Positions 8,436 through 17,521 of a stretch of 64,000 bases of DNA are shown piece after piece. A program made the position numbers and the translations under genes. Position 1 is the stretch's first letter. Every line of letters starts with the position of its first letter. The notes beneath the pieces are model-generated. The model was not told the origin of the DNA, ran no database searches, and saw only the letters and a list, made by a program, of their open reading frames with translations. The DNA is from Pseudomonas fragi (GTDB lineage: Bacteria; Pseudomonadota; Gammaproteobacteria; Pseudomonadales; Pseudomonadaceae): assembly GCF_025426255.1 (NCBI RefSeq), contig NZ_CP104861.1, forward strand, positions 4,759,001 to 4,823,000, in the 5' to 3' direction.

Positions 8436-9569
8436 ATGCCTGATGTAGCCAGCTCCGACTTCCCGCTTGAACTGACCGCCACCTTTGCGGCAGTGCAGCA
8501 GCATTTTCGCCAGGTCATTGTGCCGCTCTGGCAAGGCCCCGGCTGGAATGCCGAACTGGCGTTGCCCTATGAGGCCCTGAGCCCCGAGCACCAGCCGTTG
8601 CCACCCCAGCGCTACCGCGCCATGGCCTGTGCACGTCAACTGTACCTGTTCGCCAGCCTGATCGACGACCCGGCCTTCCCCGGCGCGGCGGAGCGCGCAG
8701 CTCAGTTGTTTCGCTCGCTGCACCAGCATTTTCACGACGCCGAACACGGTGGCTGGTTCTACAGCATCGACCCTCACGGCGCGCCGCTGGATCAACGCAA
8801 AGACCTCTACACCCACGCCTTTATCATCTTCGCTTGTGCCCATTACTGGGCCAAAGTGCGCGAACCGCTGGTGGAGTCGGCGCTCAATGGCGCATTGCAA
8901 GTGGTAGCCGAGCGTTTCAGCGATGGCGACGGTCTGTATGAAGCCAACCTGGACCGGGACTGGTCATCACTGGGCAGCGGCCCGTTGCAAAACCCGTTGA
9001 TGCACTTGGCCGAAGCTTTTTTGGCCACCCTGTCGGTCCGCGACGATGCCCCGGTACACGCCGCACTGCTGGCACTGGCGGCGGGCATGCAGCAGCGGTT
9101 TATAGAGCCTGTGCATAACGTCATGCTGGAAAAACCGCACGGGGCTGTGGATAACTGGTTTGAGCCAGGCCATCAGTTTGAGTGGTTCTTTTTGCTGCAA
9201 TCTTCGCCCCTGCTGCGCCAGACCCCGCTACACGGGTCGCTGGATCGCGCCTTTGGCTTTGCTGAGCAGGTGGGGGTCGATCCACAGAGCGACGCGGTCT
9301 GCGGCATGCTGGCCGCCGATGGCAGCCTGCGTGATGGCACCCAGCGTATCTGGGCACAGGCCGAGTACCTGCGCGCACTGACCTTACGCCCGGACAGCCA
9401 GCCACGCCTGCAACGCCAATTGCTGGCGCTGCAACAGAACTTTTTACATGCCGGTGGCTGGTATGAATGCCGGGATGGCGCGGGCAAGGTCAGCCGCGAA
9501 GATATGCCGTCGACCACGCCGTATCACCTGGCGACGTGCTACAGCGGGTTGGCGCAATTCCTCAGCTAA
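8436..9569 (+). CDS. AGE-family sugar epimerase/isomerase
   Basis: A 377-residue protein of the N-acylglucosamine 2-epimerase superfamily, an (alpha/alpha)6 barrel. Supporting motifs are GGWFYSIDPHG with KDLYTHAFIIFA in the first third, the family signature PGHQFEWFFLLQSS near residue 245, and a conserved ending with DMPSTTPYHLATCY. Characterised relatives are N-acylglucosamine 2-epimerase, cellobiose 2-epimerase, mannose isomerase and YihS; the substrate cannot be told from sequence alone. It stands alone between two REP palindromes. The start at ATG 8436 is plausible, though its ribosome binding site is weak. Confidence 0.85.
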   Translation: MPDVASSDFPLELTATFAAVQQHFRQVIVPLWQGPGWNAELALPYEALSPEHQPLPPQRYRAMACARQLYLFASLIDDPAFPGAAERAAQLFRSLHQHFHDAEHGGWFYSIDPHGAPLDQRKDLYTHAFIIFACAHYWAKVREPLVESALNGALQVVAERFSDGDGLYEANLDRDWSSLGSGPLQNPLMHLAEAFLATLSVRDDAPVHAALLALAAGMQQRFIEPVHNVMLEKPHGAVDNWFEPGHQFEWFFLLQSSPLLRQTPLHGSLDRAFGFAEQVGVDPQSDAVCGMLAADGSLRDGTQRIWAQAEYLRALTLRPDSQPRLQRQLLALQQNFLHAGGWYECRDGAGKVSREDMPSTTPYHLATCYSGLAQFLS

Positions 9570-9580
9570 CACTAACAACT

Positions 9581-9665
9581 GTGGGAGCGGGCTTGCCCGC
9601 GCTTCAGGCGACCCGGTTTATCAGATAAACCGCGCCGATCCGATCGCGAGCAAGCCCGCTCCCAC
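9581..9665. repeat. REP-type palindrome pair (GTGGGAGCGGGCTTGCCCGC)
   Basis: Inverted GTGGGAGCGGGCTTGC copies flank a GTTTATC-GATAAAC core. It is positioned between two convergent genes, where it may also act as a bidirectional 3' end. Confidence 0.88.
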
Positions 9666-9685
9666 AAAACGTTACTTGCCTTGAG

Positions 9686-10591
9686 TTACGCAATCCACTT
9701 GCGGTCGCCGGTAAAGCTGATGGTCAACCAACGTGCACTGTCAGCCGCCCCCAGCAGTTCGGATATTTCTTCGCGCAACGCATCAAGCGTCTTCACGCTG
9801 ATCAGTGGATAACCTGCTGGCAGCACGATATGAATCTCGATGAACCGCGCCCGCCCATGCTTTTGCACATAGGTTTTGTAGCCTTCAAAACCATGGCGCG
9901 CCGACATGTCCTCCAGCACGTCCCGAACCTTGTCATCGAGCTTGTCCGGGGCAATGCCCAGTACGTCACGCAAGGCCGGTTTAAGGATTTTGAACGCCGG
10001 GGCCAACATGCTCAGCGCCAGCAAAATCAGGATTGCCGGGTCAACGTAAGCCGCCCACTGTGCATAACCCTGCTGCTTGAGCACCAGCGCGGTGACGAAA
10101 CTTATCAACAGCCCCACCGACAGCATCGCGTCCACCAGCCAACTGATGTTATCGAACTGGATCAAGGTTGACTTGAGCTTGCGGTTTTTGCGCCGTACCC
10201 AGAAGTAATAGGCGAACTCGATCACGGTAAACACCGCCGCGTAGACGATCACCATGCCCAATTCGATGTCGCGCCCGCCATTGATAATGCCGAACACGCC
10301 GTTAAGAAATGCGTAGATCGCAATCAATAACAGGAAGCTGCCTTCAATCAGCAGCACCATTGGCTCTAGGTGCCAGAAGCCGAACTGGAAACGCTGGTTG
10401 CTTTCCTTGGCGATCAGTTGCGCTGTGATCAGCATCAACACTTTGATAAAAGTTGCGATCAAAGAGAAAAAACCATCGAACAGGATGGATTCGGAACCCG
10501 AAATAAAACCCGTTGCGATGCCAGCAATGGCCACCGCGAACATTAGAACAGTCGATTGTTTGAGCAGTTGCTGCTCACCACGGTTACTCAC
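9686..10591 (-). CDS. Cation diffusion facilitator (CDF) family transporter with atypical metal site
   Basis: A 301-residue protein with six predicted helices and a C-terminal cytoplasmic ferredoxin-like domain (about 210-300, RFIEIHIVLPAGYPL), the CDF layout of FieF/ZitB metal exporters. In helix 2 only one acidic residue of the usual DxxxD is present (D39, with Ser at 43). In helix 5 the usual H/DxxxD reads D147-x3-W151, with another Asp at 154. The canonical zinc/iron site therefore looks altered, and the substrate may differ from classical CDF proteins. ATG 10591 follows AAAAGGAG. Confidence 0.85.
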   Translation of the reverse strand: MSNRGEQQLLKQSTVLMFAVAIAGIATGFISGSESILFDGFFSLIATFIKVLMLITAQLIAKESNQRFQFGFWHLEPMVLLIEGSFLLLIAIYAFLNGVFGIINGGRDIELGMVIVYAAVFTVIEFAYYFWVRRKNRKLKSTLIQFDNISWLVDAMLSVGLLISFVTALVLKQQGYAQWAAYVDPAILILLALSMLAPAFKILKPALRDVLGIAPDKLDDKVRDVLEDMSARHGFEGYKTYVQKHGRARFIEIHIVLPAGYPLISVKTLDALREEISELLGAADSARWLTISFTGDRKWIA

Positions 10592-10661
10592 AAAAACTCC
10601 TTTTCAGCCCGATTGAATGCGACCCCCTCAGGAGGTCGCAGGTGGGCTGCCAGGCGTGAGT

Positions 10662-11429
10662 TTACTCCTTGGTATGGCGTTCGATGGCAAAACCGCTCCA
10701 GGACTGCGTAACGGGCATCAGCTCAAGGCGGTTGATGTTGATGTGCGCCGGGGTGTTGAGTACCCAGAAAATGGTCTCGGCGATGTCCTGGGGCTGAATC
10801 GGTTCGGCGCCCTGGTAGGTCGCGTCGTACCGCGCCTTGTCGCCGCCGAAGCGCACCATCGAGAATTCGCTCTCGCACAGGCCCGGCTCAACGTTGCTGA
10901 CTCGCACGCCAGTGCCCTGCAAGTCGCAGCGCAGGTTCAGGGAGAATTGTTTTACAAAAGCCTTGGTGCCGCCATACACATGGCTACCGGGGTACGGGTA
11001 GCTGCCAGCGATAGAACCCAGGTTGACGATCCCGGCACCGCGTCCGTAGGCAATCAGGCGTGGCAGCAGCAAGCGGGTGGTGTAAAGCAGGCCCTTGATG
11101 TTGGTGTCGACCATGGTGTCCCAGTCGTCGAGATCACACTTGGGGGCCGGGTCGGTTCCCAGCGCCAGGCCAGCATTGTTGATAAGCCCACGCAACTTGC
11201 TGAACGAGGGCGGCAGATCGGCAATCGCCGCCTCCATCGCCGCACGGTCACGCACGTCTACCACCAGGCCATGGACCTCGGTCTGCTTGGACAACTCTTC
11301 GCACAGTGCCTTCAAGCGATCTTCGCGCCGACCTGTCAGCACCAGTTTCCAGCCTGCCTGTGCAAACTTGCGCGCACACGCCTCACCAAATCCGGAAGTC
11401 GCGCCTGTAATAAACAGGGTGGAAGTCAT
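10662..11429 (-). CDS. Short-chain dehydrogenase/reductase, YdfG-like 3-hydroxy acid dehydrogenase
   Basis: A 255-residue SDR from ATG 11429, chosen over upstream in-frame codons because AAGGAGAACACG precedes it directly. It shows the NAD(P) motif TGATSGFG (8-15), NNAG (84-87) and the catalytic Ser139, Tyr152 and Lys156. Sequence and length resemble E. coli YdfG, an NADP-dependent L-allo-threonine/3-hydroxy acid dehydrogenase that also reduces malonic semialdehyde. It is on the same strand as, and 70 bases upstream of, the CDF gene, so the two could be co-transcribed. Confidence 0.85.
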   Translation of the reverse strand: MTSTLFITGATSGFGEACARKFAQAGWKLVLTGRREDRLKALCEELSKQTEVHGLVVDVRDRAAMEAAIADLPPSFSKLRGLINNAGLALGTDPAPKCDLDDWDTMVDTNIKGLLYTTRLLLPRLIAYGRGAGIVNLGSIAGSYPYPGSHVYGGTKAFVKQFSLNLRCDLQGTGVRVSNVEPGLCESEFSMVRFGGDKARYDATYQGAEPIQPQDIAETIFWVLNTPAHININRLELMPVTQSWSGFAIERHTKE

Positions 11430-12191
11430 CGTGTTCTCCTTGGCTGGCGGGCATCGGCCGCCGTTGAATTGGACGTTGAGCAGAATGCCCCGGCTGGGTT
11501 CCAGCGGCAACCCGGTCATGCTGGCGGACTTTAACTGTACAAAAAACGATCAAACTCCGACAAGCCATGATGCATAAGGCCTGGAGCCATATGCGCTCAC
11601 CTTATCCACAGGCCCGTCCACAGTCTTTGGGTGTAAGTCGAAAATGCTCGAAGCCGCTATTCACAAGGGGTAGAGCACAGAACGAGGTGTTTTTAACTTG
11701 ACCTGAACCTGCCCCACATGCACACGCCCCAAAAGGGTGCAACCAGGTAAAACCCGGCACATAGCCACAGGCCAGTAATTACGCCGTCTAGCGCATTCTT
11801 TCCAGAGTTTAACCACAGACTTATCCACAGGTTAGTCATGTATTTCGAGCGCTCTTTAAAACTAAACAAACCTGTTGACAAATCACCGGAGCGGCCAAGC
11901 AAAAACCACTGATCGAAAAATAACCACACCGCTGGACACCGTGTAAGTAAAGGCCTACAGCCAACTACTCCCACGTTACCCACAGCCACCTCCACAGCAA
12001 ACGGGGACAAGTCAAATTGATGACAAAACAGGCAATTACAGCGTCTTTATGTCGCGGTTTCACAGAGTTGAAATAATGTTTTCCACAATTTGCGGCGGGG
12101 CTATACGGAGAGGAAATTGTCGAACAAAAAACATGAGGGATAAGCAACTTGCGCAATTGTGTAGCCGCTGACGCTACAGAGATACTTCAAG
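11430..12191. other. Non-coding region with cluster of DnaA-box-like motifs
   Basis: About 760 bases without a credible gene, AT-richer than its surroundings. At least nine CCACA-type motifs lie on the plus strand: TTATCCACA at 11602-11610 and 11821-11829, TTTTCCACA at 12079-12087 and TTACCCACA at 11976-11984, with weaker copies at 11615, 11761, 11808, 11921 and 11991. Two are perfect E. coli-type DnaA boxes and a third fits TTWTNCACA. A small TGTAGC/GCTACA hairpin sits at 12162-12177. No dnaA, rpmH or gidA is nearby, so this is not the usual Pseudomonas oriC. Confidence 0.55.
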
Positions 12192-12192
12192 C

Positions 12193-12243
12193 GTGGGAGC
12201 GAGCCTGCTCGCGAAGATCATTCGCGAGCAGGCTCGCTCCCAC
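12193..12243. repeat. Compact REP hairpin
   Basis: A perfect palindrome of GTGGGAGCGAGCCTGCTCGC with a loop of about ten bases, 50 bases past the braG stop. It is the shortest complete copy of this family in the window and could protect the 3' end of the bra operon mRNA. Confidence 0.88.
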
Positions 12244-12291
12244 AGGGGGCTTGACCTGGAATAGAGTATCTACAGGGTTTAGGCAGTTCGG

Positions 12292-13008
12292 TCAGTGCCC
12301 ACCCAGATAGGCGTTGCGCACTTCGTCGTTACTCAGCAGCTCCTTGCCGGTGCCGGTCAGGCGGATTTCACCGTTGACCATTACGTAGGCGCGGTCCGAT
12401 AAGCGCAGGGCGTGGTTGGCGTTTTGCTCCACCAAAAAGATGGTCATGCCGGTAGTGGCCAGCTCGCGCAGGGTGGCAAAGATCTGCTTCACCACAATCG
12501 GCGCCAGCCCCAGGCTAGGTTCATCCAGCAACAGTAGCTTGGGGCGGCTCATCAATGCGCGGGCGATGGCGAGCATTTGCTGCTCGCCCCCGGACATGGT
12601 CATGGCCCGCTGGTTACGCCGCTCCTTGAGCCTTGGGAACAACTCGAACATGCGCTGCATGTCTGCGTCGGCATGTTTGTCACCAATGGGGATGGTGCCC
12701 ATCAGCAGGTTTTCTTCCACCGACATGTCTGGAAACACGCGACGGCCTTCCGGCGACTGGGCGATGCCGTTGGAGGCAATGTAGTGCGAGGACTTCTGGG
12801 TGATGTCCACGCCCTGATAAATGATTTGCCCGCCGCTGGCCCTGGGCTGGCCGAAGATCGACATCAGCAGCGTAGATTTACCCGCGCCGTTGGAGCCGAT
12901 CAGGCTCACGGTTTCGCCCTCTTCGATGTGCATCGAGACTTTTTTCAGTGCCTGGATCGGACCGTAGTGGACATCCAGTTCCTTGAGTTCGAGGATCGTG
13001 CTCGTCAT
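12292..13008 (-). CDS. braG: Branched-chain amino acid ABC transporter ATPase LivF/BraG
   Basis: A 238-residue ABC ATPase, one of the two nucleotide-binding subunits that drive the Leu/Ile/Val importer at the inner face of the membrane. The Walker A GSNGAGKST lies near 38-46, the signature MSGGEQQ near 138-144 and the Walker B LLLLDEPSLGL follows. It starts at ATG 13008, overlapping the braF stop by four bases. It is the last gene of the braCDEFG operon; a REP hairpin lies downstream. Confidence 0.94.
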   Translation of the reverse strand: MTSTILELKELDVHYGPIQALKKVSMHIEEGETVSLIGSNGAGKSTLLMSIFGQPRASGGQIIYQGVDITQKSSHYIASNGIAQSPEGRRVFPDMSVEENLLMGTIPIGDKHADADMQRMFELFPRLKERRNQRAMTMSGGEQQMLAIARALMSRPKLLLLDEPSLGLAPIVVKQIFATLRELATTGMTIFLVEQNANHALRLSDRAYVMVNGEIRLTGTGKELLSNDEVRNAYLGGH

Positions 13009-13895
13009 ATCAGCTCCTCTTCGTCTGCGCCGAGGTAGGCAGCAATCACTTTCGGGTCGTTACGAATAGCCTCAGGCCCGCCCTCGGCGATCACGTTGCC
13101 GTGGTCGAGCACCACGATGTGATCAGAAATACTCATGACCATGCCCATGTCGTGCTCGATCAGCACCACGGTAAGGTCGTGTTCGTCACGCAGCAGGCGA
13201 ATCATCCCGCTCAGCGCTTCGGTTTCCTGTGGGTTAAGACCGGCTGCCGGTTCGTCCAGGCAGATGATTTGCGGACGCGTACACATGGCCCGGGCGATCT
13301 CCAGACGCCGCTGTTGGCCGTATGACAATTCACCGGCCAAGCGGTTGGCGCAGTCCACCAGATCCACTACCTCCAGCCAGTAAAACGCATGGTCCAGCGC
13401 ATCGCTTTCGGCCTTGCGATAGCCCTTGGTGTTGAGGATCCCGGCGAGCATGTTGCGGTTGACCCACATGTGCTGGGCCACCAGCAGGTTTTCCAGTACC
13501 GACATTTCCTTGAACAGGCGAATGTTCTGGAAAGTTCGTGCCAGACCCGAGCGGTTGACCAGATGTGTACCACCGAACATTTTGTAGTACAGCCGACTGG
13601 CGAACGCCTTGGGCGATACAAAGTCGGTCAGCTTGAACGGCTCGCCCAGCAGCTTGATCACATTGGTACGTGCGCCCCGGGCATTGAGTTCGATCCTGCC
13701 GCCGCTGGCCTTGTAGAACCCGGTCAGACAGTTGAACACCGTGGTTTTACCGGCACCGTTGGGGCCGATCAAGGCAAAGATCGAGTTGCGTTTAACCTTG
13801 AGGCTGACATCACTCAGGGCTTTGATCCCACCGAAATGCATCATCAGCTTGTCGACCGAAAGCACCACGTCGTCTTTCATGATGGGCTCATTCAT
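13005..13895 (-). CDS. braF: Branched-chain amino acid ABC transporter ATPase LivG/BraF
   Basis: A 296-residue ABC ATPase partnering BraG. It has Walker A GPNGAGKTT near 41-49, the signature ELSYGQQRRLEIARAM, Walker B IICLDEPAAGLNP and an H-loop IEHDMGMVM. It is longer than BraG through an insertion of about 40 residues after the Q-loop region, usual for LivG. It overlaps the next upstream gene braE by four bases, so the permease and ATPase genes are translationally coupled. Confidence 0.94.
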   Translation of the reverse strand: MNEPIMKDDVVLSVDKLMMHFGGIKALSDVSLKVKRNSIFALIGPNGAGKTTVFNCLTGFYKASGGRIELNARGARTNVIKLLGEPFKLTDFVSPKAFASRLYYKMFGGTHLVNRSGLARTFQNIRLFKEMSVLENLLVAQHMWVNRNMLAGILNTKGYRKAESDALDHAFYWLEVVDLVDCANRLAGELSYGQQRRLEIARAMCTRPQIICLDEPAAGLNPQETEALSGMIRLLRDEHDLTVVLIEHDMGMVMSISDHIVVLDHGNVIAEGGPEAIRNDPKVIAAYLGADEEELI

Positions 13896-15175
13896 GGCGC
13901 GACTCCCTTGCGTGGCGTAACACCGACACGGCTGATCCGGATCAGGCCTCGCGGTCGCCAGATCATCATCAACACCATTAAGACACCAAACAGCAGCACC
14001 CGATACTCGGCAAAGCTGCGCAGCAATTCAGGGGCCACGGTCAGTACGAACGCAGCAATTACCACACCCACCGTCGACCCCATGCCACCAAGCACCACAA
14101 TCGCGAGGATCAGCGCCGACTCAAAGAAGGTAAACGAGGACGGGTTAACAAAGCCCTGGTAGCTGGCGAAGAACACCCCGGCCAGACCTGCCGTAGACGC
14201 GCCAATGGTGAACGCCGAGAGTTTGACCAGTACATGGTTAAGCCCCATGGAGCGGCAGGCGATTTCGTCTTCGCGCAACGCTTCCCAGGCACGACCGATC
14301 GGCATGCGGGTCAATCGATGCTTGATGTACAGCACCAGCAGCACCACCAGAAACAGCACGATGTAGATAAACAGGAATTTGATGTTGGGGTTGTAGTCCA
14401 GGCCGAAGAACTGATGAAACGGCACCCCGCCTTCTTTGGCAACACGGCCAAATTCCAGCCCGAAAAACGTCGGTGAAGGCACCGGCATACCGTTGGGCCC
14501 ACCAGTGAACGACAGCCAGTTGTTGAGTATCAGGCGAATGATTTCACCAAAGCCCAGGGTCACGATGGCCAGGTAATCCCCATGCATTCGCAATACCGGA
14601 AACCCGAGAATGCACCCCGCCATCGCCGCCGTAATGGCCGCCAGCGGCAGCACCGACCAAAAGCCCAGCCCCAGATACTGATAGCCCAGCGCCAGGCCAT
14701 AAGCACCGATGGCGTAGAAGGCCACGTACCCCAGATCGAGCAAGCCCGCCAACCCGACCACGATGTTCAAGCCCAGGCCGAGCAGCACGTAGATCAGGCC
14801 GAGGATCACCACGGTCAGGATGTATTTGTTGGCAAAAAACGGGAACACGATGGCAATCACGATCAGCAGCGGCACGATCCAGCGCAGCCGCGATTTGTAA
14901 TCGGGTGGCAGCACGTGCACACCAGAGCCGGTGGACTCAAAGCTCTGAAGAATTTTCAGGCCCTTGGACGTTTGCAGGAACAGGCTCAGGACAAAGCGTC
15001 CCACCATCACAATCGCCACCAGCCAGCCAACACGCGCCGGCTGCAGGTTGAAGCTATAGCCGTCGAGCACTACCCCCACGATCGGTCCGAACACAATCAA
15101 TGAAATCAACCCGGCAAGGATCGAGTCGATAACGCTTTTTTTGATATCAATTGGTTTGTTAATGGCTGCAGACAT
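13892..15175 (-). CDS. braE: Branched-chain amino acid ABC transporter permease LivM/BraE
   Basis: A 427-residue inner-membrane permease with about ten helices. The BPD_transp_2 domain occupies roughly residues 105-400, containing GLLDLGYVAFYAIGAYG and the cytoplasmic coupling segment EDEIACRSMGLN. The N-terminal extension with two extra hydrophobic segments is typical of Pseudomonas BraE/LivM. It begins at ATG 15175, two bases after the braD stop region. It forms the translocation pore with BraD. Confidence 0.94.
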   Translation of the reverse strand: MSAAINKPIDIKKSVIDSILAGLISLIVFGPIVGVVLDGYSFNLQPARVGWLVAIVMVGRFVLSLFLQTSKGLKILQSFESTGSGVHVLPPDYKSRLRWIVPLLIVIAIVFPFFANKYILTVVILGLIYVLLGLGLNIVVGLAGLLDLGYVAFYAIGAYGLALGYQYLGLGFWSVLPLAAITAAMAGCILGFPVLRMHGDYLAIVTLGFGEIIRLILNNWLSFTGGPNGMPVPSPTFFGLEFGRVAKEGGVPFHQFFGLDYNPNIKFLFIYIVLFLVVLLVLYIKHRLTRMPIGRAWEALREDEIACRSMGLNHVLVKLSAFTIGASTAGLAGVFFASYQGFVNPSSFTFFESALILAIVVLGGMGSTVGVVIAAFVLTVAPELLRSFAEYRVLLFGVLMVLMMIWRPRGLIRISRVGVTPRKGVAP

Positions 15176-15177
15176 AC

Positions 15178-16092
15178 TTACACCTTCGCCACGAGAGGAC
15201 GACCCAGCAGGCCTTGGGGACGGAAAATCAGAATCAGCACCAGCAGTGAGAAACTGAACACGTCCTTGTAATCCGAGTTAACCAACCCGGCAAAAAGTGA
15301 CTCGGAAATACCCAGGATGATCCCGCCGAGCATGGCGCCAGGCAATGATCCAATCCCGCCGAGCACGGCAGCAGTGAACGCCTTGATGCCAATAATAAAG
15401 CCGGCATAAAAGTCGAACGTGCCGTAGTTCATGGTGATCAACACACCGGCCAACGCGGCCATGGCAGCGCCGATCACAAATACGTAGGAGATCACCCGGT
15501 CGGTGTTGATCCCCAGGATCGAGGCCATCTTGCGGTCTTGTTGGGTGGCGCGGCACATGCGGCCCAGCTTGGTGTACTTGATGATGTAGGTCAGCAGACC
15601 CATGCCTACGAAGGCTGCAATCAGAATGAAGACTTTGGTGTAGGTGAGTTGTACAAAACCGGTGCCAATATCCACGCGCCAGGAACCGCTAAGGAGGGTC
15701 GGAACCCCCTGTTGACGCGAGCCTTGGGCAATTTGCACGTAGTTTTGCAGGATCAGGGAAATACCGATGGCGCTGATCAGCGGCGCCAGCCGTGTGGAGT
15801 TTCGCAGAGGTTTGTAAGCCACGCGTTCGATGACCCAGCCATACACGCCAGTCACCACTACGGTGAAAACCAAGGTGCCCAACATCAGTAGCGGGAAGGA
15901 TTCAATACCGAAGTATGCCAACAGAGCCAGACTGATCGCCGCGAGGTAAGCAGAGATCATGTACACCTCGCCATGGGCGAAGTTGATCATGCCGATGATG
16001 CCATAGACCATTGTGTAGCCGATGGCGATCAGGCCGTAGACAGACCCGAGGGTCAGGCCGTTCAGCAGTTGCTGTAGGAAAATACCATCCAT
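15178..16092 (-). CDS. braD: Branched-chain amino acid ABC transporter permease LivH/BraD
   Basis: A 304-residue permease with eight or so helices and the BPD_transp_2 signature GMINFAHGEVYMISAYLA near residues 34-51. The coupling helix region is CRATQQDRKMASILGIN. It is separated from braC by about 235 bases that contain a strong stem-loop, so its expression relative to the abundant binding protein may be reduced by attenuation or mRNA processing. Confidence 0.94.
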   Translation of the reverse strand: MDGIFLQQLLNGLTLGSVYGLIAIGYTMVYGIIGMINFAHGEVYMISAYLAAISLALLAYFGIESFPLLMLGTLVFTVVVTGVYGWVIERVAYKPLRNSTRLAPLISAIGISLILQNYVQIAQGSRQQGVPTLLSGSWRVDIGTGFVQLTYTKVFILIAAFVGMGLLTYIIKYTKLGRMCRATQQDRKMASILGINTDRVISYVFVIGAAMAALAGVLITMNYGTFDFYAGFIIGIKAFTAAVLGGIGSLPGAMLGGIILGISESLFAGLVNSDYKDVFSFSLLVLILIFRPQGLLGRPLVAKV

Positions 16093-16233
16093 AACGCAAT
16101 CTCACGCACTTGAGCCGTTGCGCAGACGCAAGCCGTCCACGCCGTCAGAGGACAGCTTGGCTGGCAGGGTGTACGCGACTCCTGGAAAAGAAGACAGGTG
16201 ATGCCGATTTGCCTCCGATGCCCTTGGATCCGG

Positions 16234-16294
16234 AGGAGCTGGCGCAGGCTGCGATCTTTTGAGTGTTTAAAAGATCGCAGGCTTGGCCAGTTCC
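16234..16294. repeat. Stem-loop in the braC-braD spacer
   Basis: The arms GGAGCTGGCGCAGGCTGCG and GATCGCAGGCTTGGCCAGTT, with GATCTTTT/AAAAGATC at the apex, make an imperfect hairpin of about 60 bases. It belongs to the AGGCTGCGATCTTTT palindrome family seen in pseudomonads. Its position between the binding-protein and permease genes matches the hairpins that set unequal expression in other ABC operons. Confidence 0.65.
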
Positions 16295-16328
16295 TAAGGA
16301 ATCAGGGAATCAGCAGGAGCGATCTATC

Positions 16329-17465
16329 TCACTTCTGTTTTTCCAACTGGTGATATTTGCCGCTTTTGTCCCACTGATAAACCACGTAGTCAGAGACTTT
16401 CAGGTCGCCTTTGCCGTCCCAGGCTTTTTCACCCATCACGGTTTTAACCGGGTTGGCCTTGAGCCACTTGGCTGCGTCTTCACCTTTATTGGATTTAGCG
16501 CCATTGAAGGCGTCAGCCAGGGCCTGGATCGAAGCATAGGCATACAGGGTGTAGCCTTCTGGCTCGGTGCCGGCTTTGCGGAACTCTTCAACCACCACCT
16601 TGCTGTCCGGCAGCAGGCGCGGGTCGGCGCCGAAGGTCATGTACACGCCATCGACATACTGCGGGCCACCGGCAGTGGCCACCAACTCGTCGGTCACGAT
16701 GCCATCGTCCGACATGAATTTCACATCCTTGAGACCCGCTTCACGCAACTGGCGGACCAGCGGACCGGCTTCTGGGTGCAGACCACCGAAATACACGACA
16801 TCAGCACCGGCGCCGCGGATTTTTGTGACCAGCGCGCTAAAGTCTTTCTCACCCCGGGTCAGGCCTTCTTCCAGAATAGGTTTCACGCCGCGTTTGGTCA
16901 GCTGTGCACTGGTGGCATCGGCCAGACCTTTACCGTATGTGTCCTTGTCGTTGATGACTGCTACTTTTTTGCCCTTGAGCACGTCGACAATGTAGTCGCC
17001 TGCAACGATGCCTTGCTGGTCATCACGCCCGCACATACGGAACACTGCATCCAGCCCACGCTCAGTGACCTGCGGGTTGGTCGAGCCCGGCGTGATCATG
17101 ATCACACCCGCATCGGCATACACCTCGGAAGCAGGAATGGTGTTCGAAGAGCAGAAGTGACCGACCACACCGATCACTTTGTCCTGATCGACCAGACGGT
17201 TGGCCACGGCCACGGCCTGCTTGGGCTCACAGGCATCGTCGCCAGCAACCAGCTTGATCTTCTCGCCGTTAATCCCGCCCGCCTTGTTGATTGCATCCGC
17301 AGCCGCCTGCGCACCCTTCATGTACTGCTCACCAAATGCCGCGTTGGCGCCGGTCATCGGGCCCGCCACACCAATTTTCACATCTGCCTGAACAAACGAG
17401 GACACGCCCAAAGCAGCAGCCACTGCGAGGGCCAGAAAACCTTTCTTGTAGAACGTCTGCGACAT
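16329..17465 (-). CDS. braC: Branched-chain amino acid ABC substrate-binding protein LivK/BraC
   Basis: A 378-residue type I periplasmic binding protein that captures Leu/Ile/Val/Ala. From ATG 17465, preceded by CAGGAGCACC, there is a signal peptide of about 27 residues ending FVQA|DVKIGVAGPMTG. The mature protein shows the family motifs GVVGHFCSSNTIPASEVYAD (with the ligand-contact Ser/Thr) and VIMITPGSTNP. It is the first gene of the braCDEFG operon and is preceded by a sigma-54 promoter. The upstream in-frame ATG at 17510 lacks a ribosome binding site and would disrupt the signal peptide. Confidence 0.95.
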   Translation of the reverse strand: MSQTFYKKGFLALAVAAALGVSSFVQADVKIGVAGPMTGANAAFGEQYMKGAQAAADAINKAGGINGEKIKLVAGDDACEPKQAVAVANRLVDQDKVIGVVGHFCSSNTIPASEVYADAGVIMITPGSTNPQVTERGLDAVFRMCGRDDQQGIVAGDYIVDVLKGKKVAVINDKDTYGKGLADATSAQLTKRGVKPILEEGLTRGEKDFSALVTKIRGAGADVVYFGGLHPEAGPLVRQLREAGLKDVKFMSDDGIVTDELVATAGGPQYVDGVYMTFGADPRLLPDSKVVVEEFRKAGTEPEGYTLYAYASIQALADAFNGAKSNKGEDAAKWLKANPVKTVMGEKAWDGKGDLKVSDYVVYQWDKSGKYHQLEKQK

Positions 17466-17521
17466 GAGGTGGTGCTCCTGAGGTTTTTTTAGTTGGCACT
17501 GCGACTTCACATAAAGCGCTG

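Noticed and set aside
11693..12010. A 105-codon minus-strand frame in the long non-coding region
   Set aside because: No ribosome binding site, and its composition does not resemble neighbouring genes; it overlaps the DnaA-box cluster.
11430..12291. Replication origin
   Set aside because: DnaA-box-like motifs are present, but there are no 13-mer-type AT repeats in the right layout and no dnaA, rpmH or gidA neighbours; recorded only as a motif cluster.
16263..17492. A 409-codon open frame antisense to braC
   Set aside because: Fully opposite a clear periplasmic binding protein, with no start signal.
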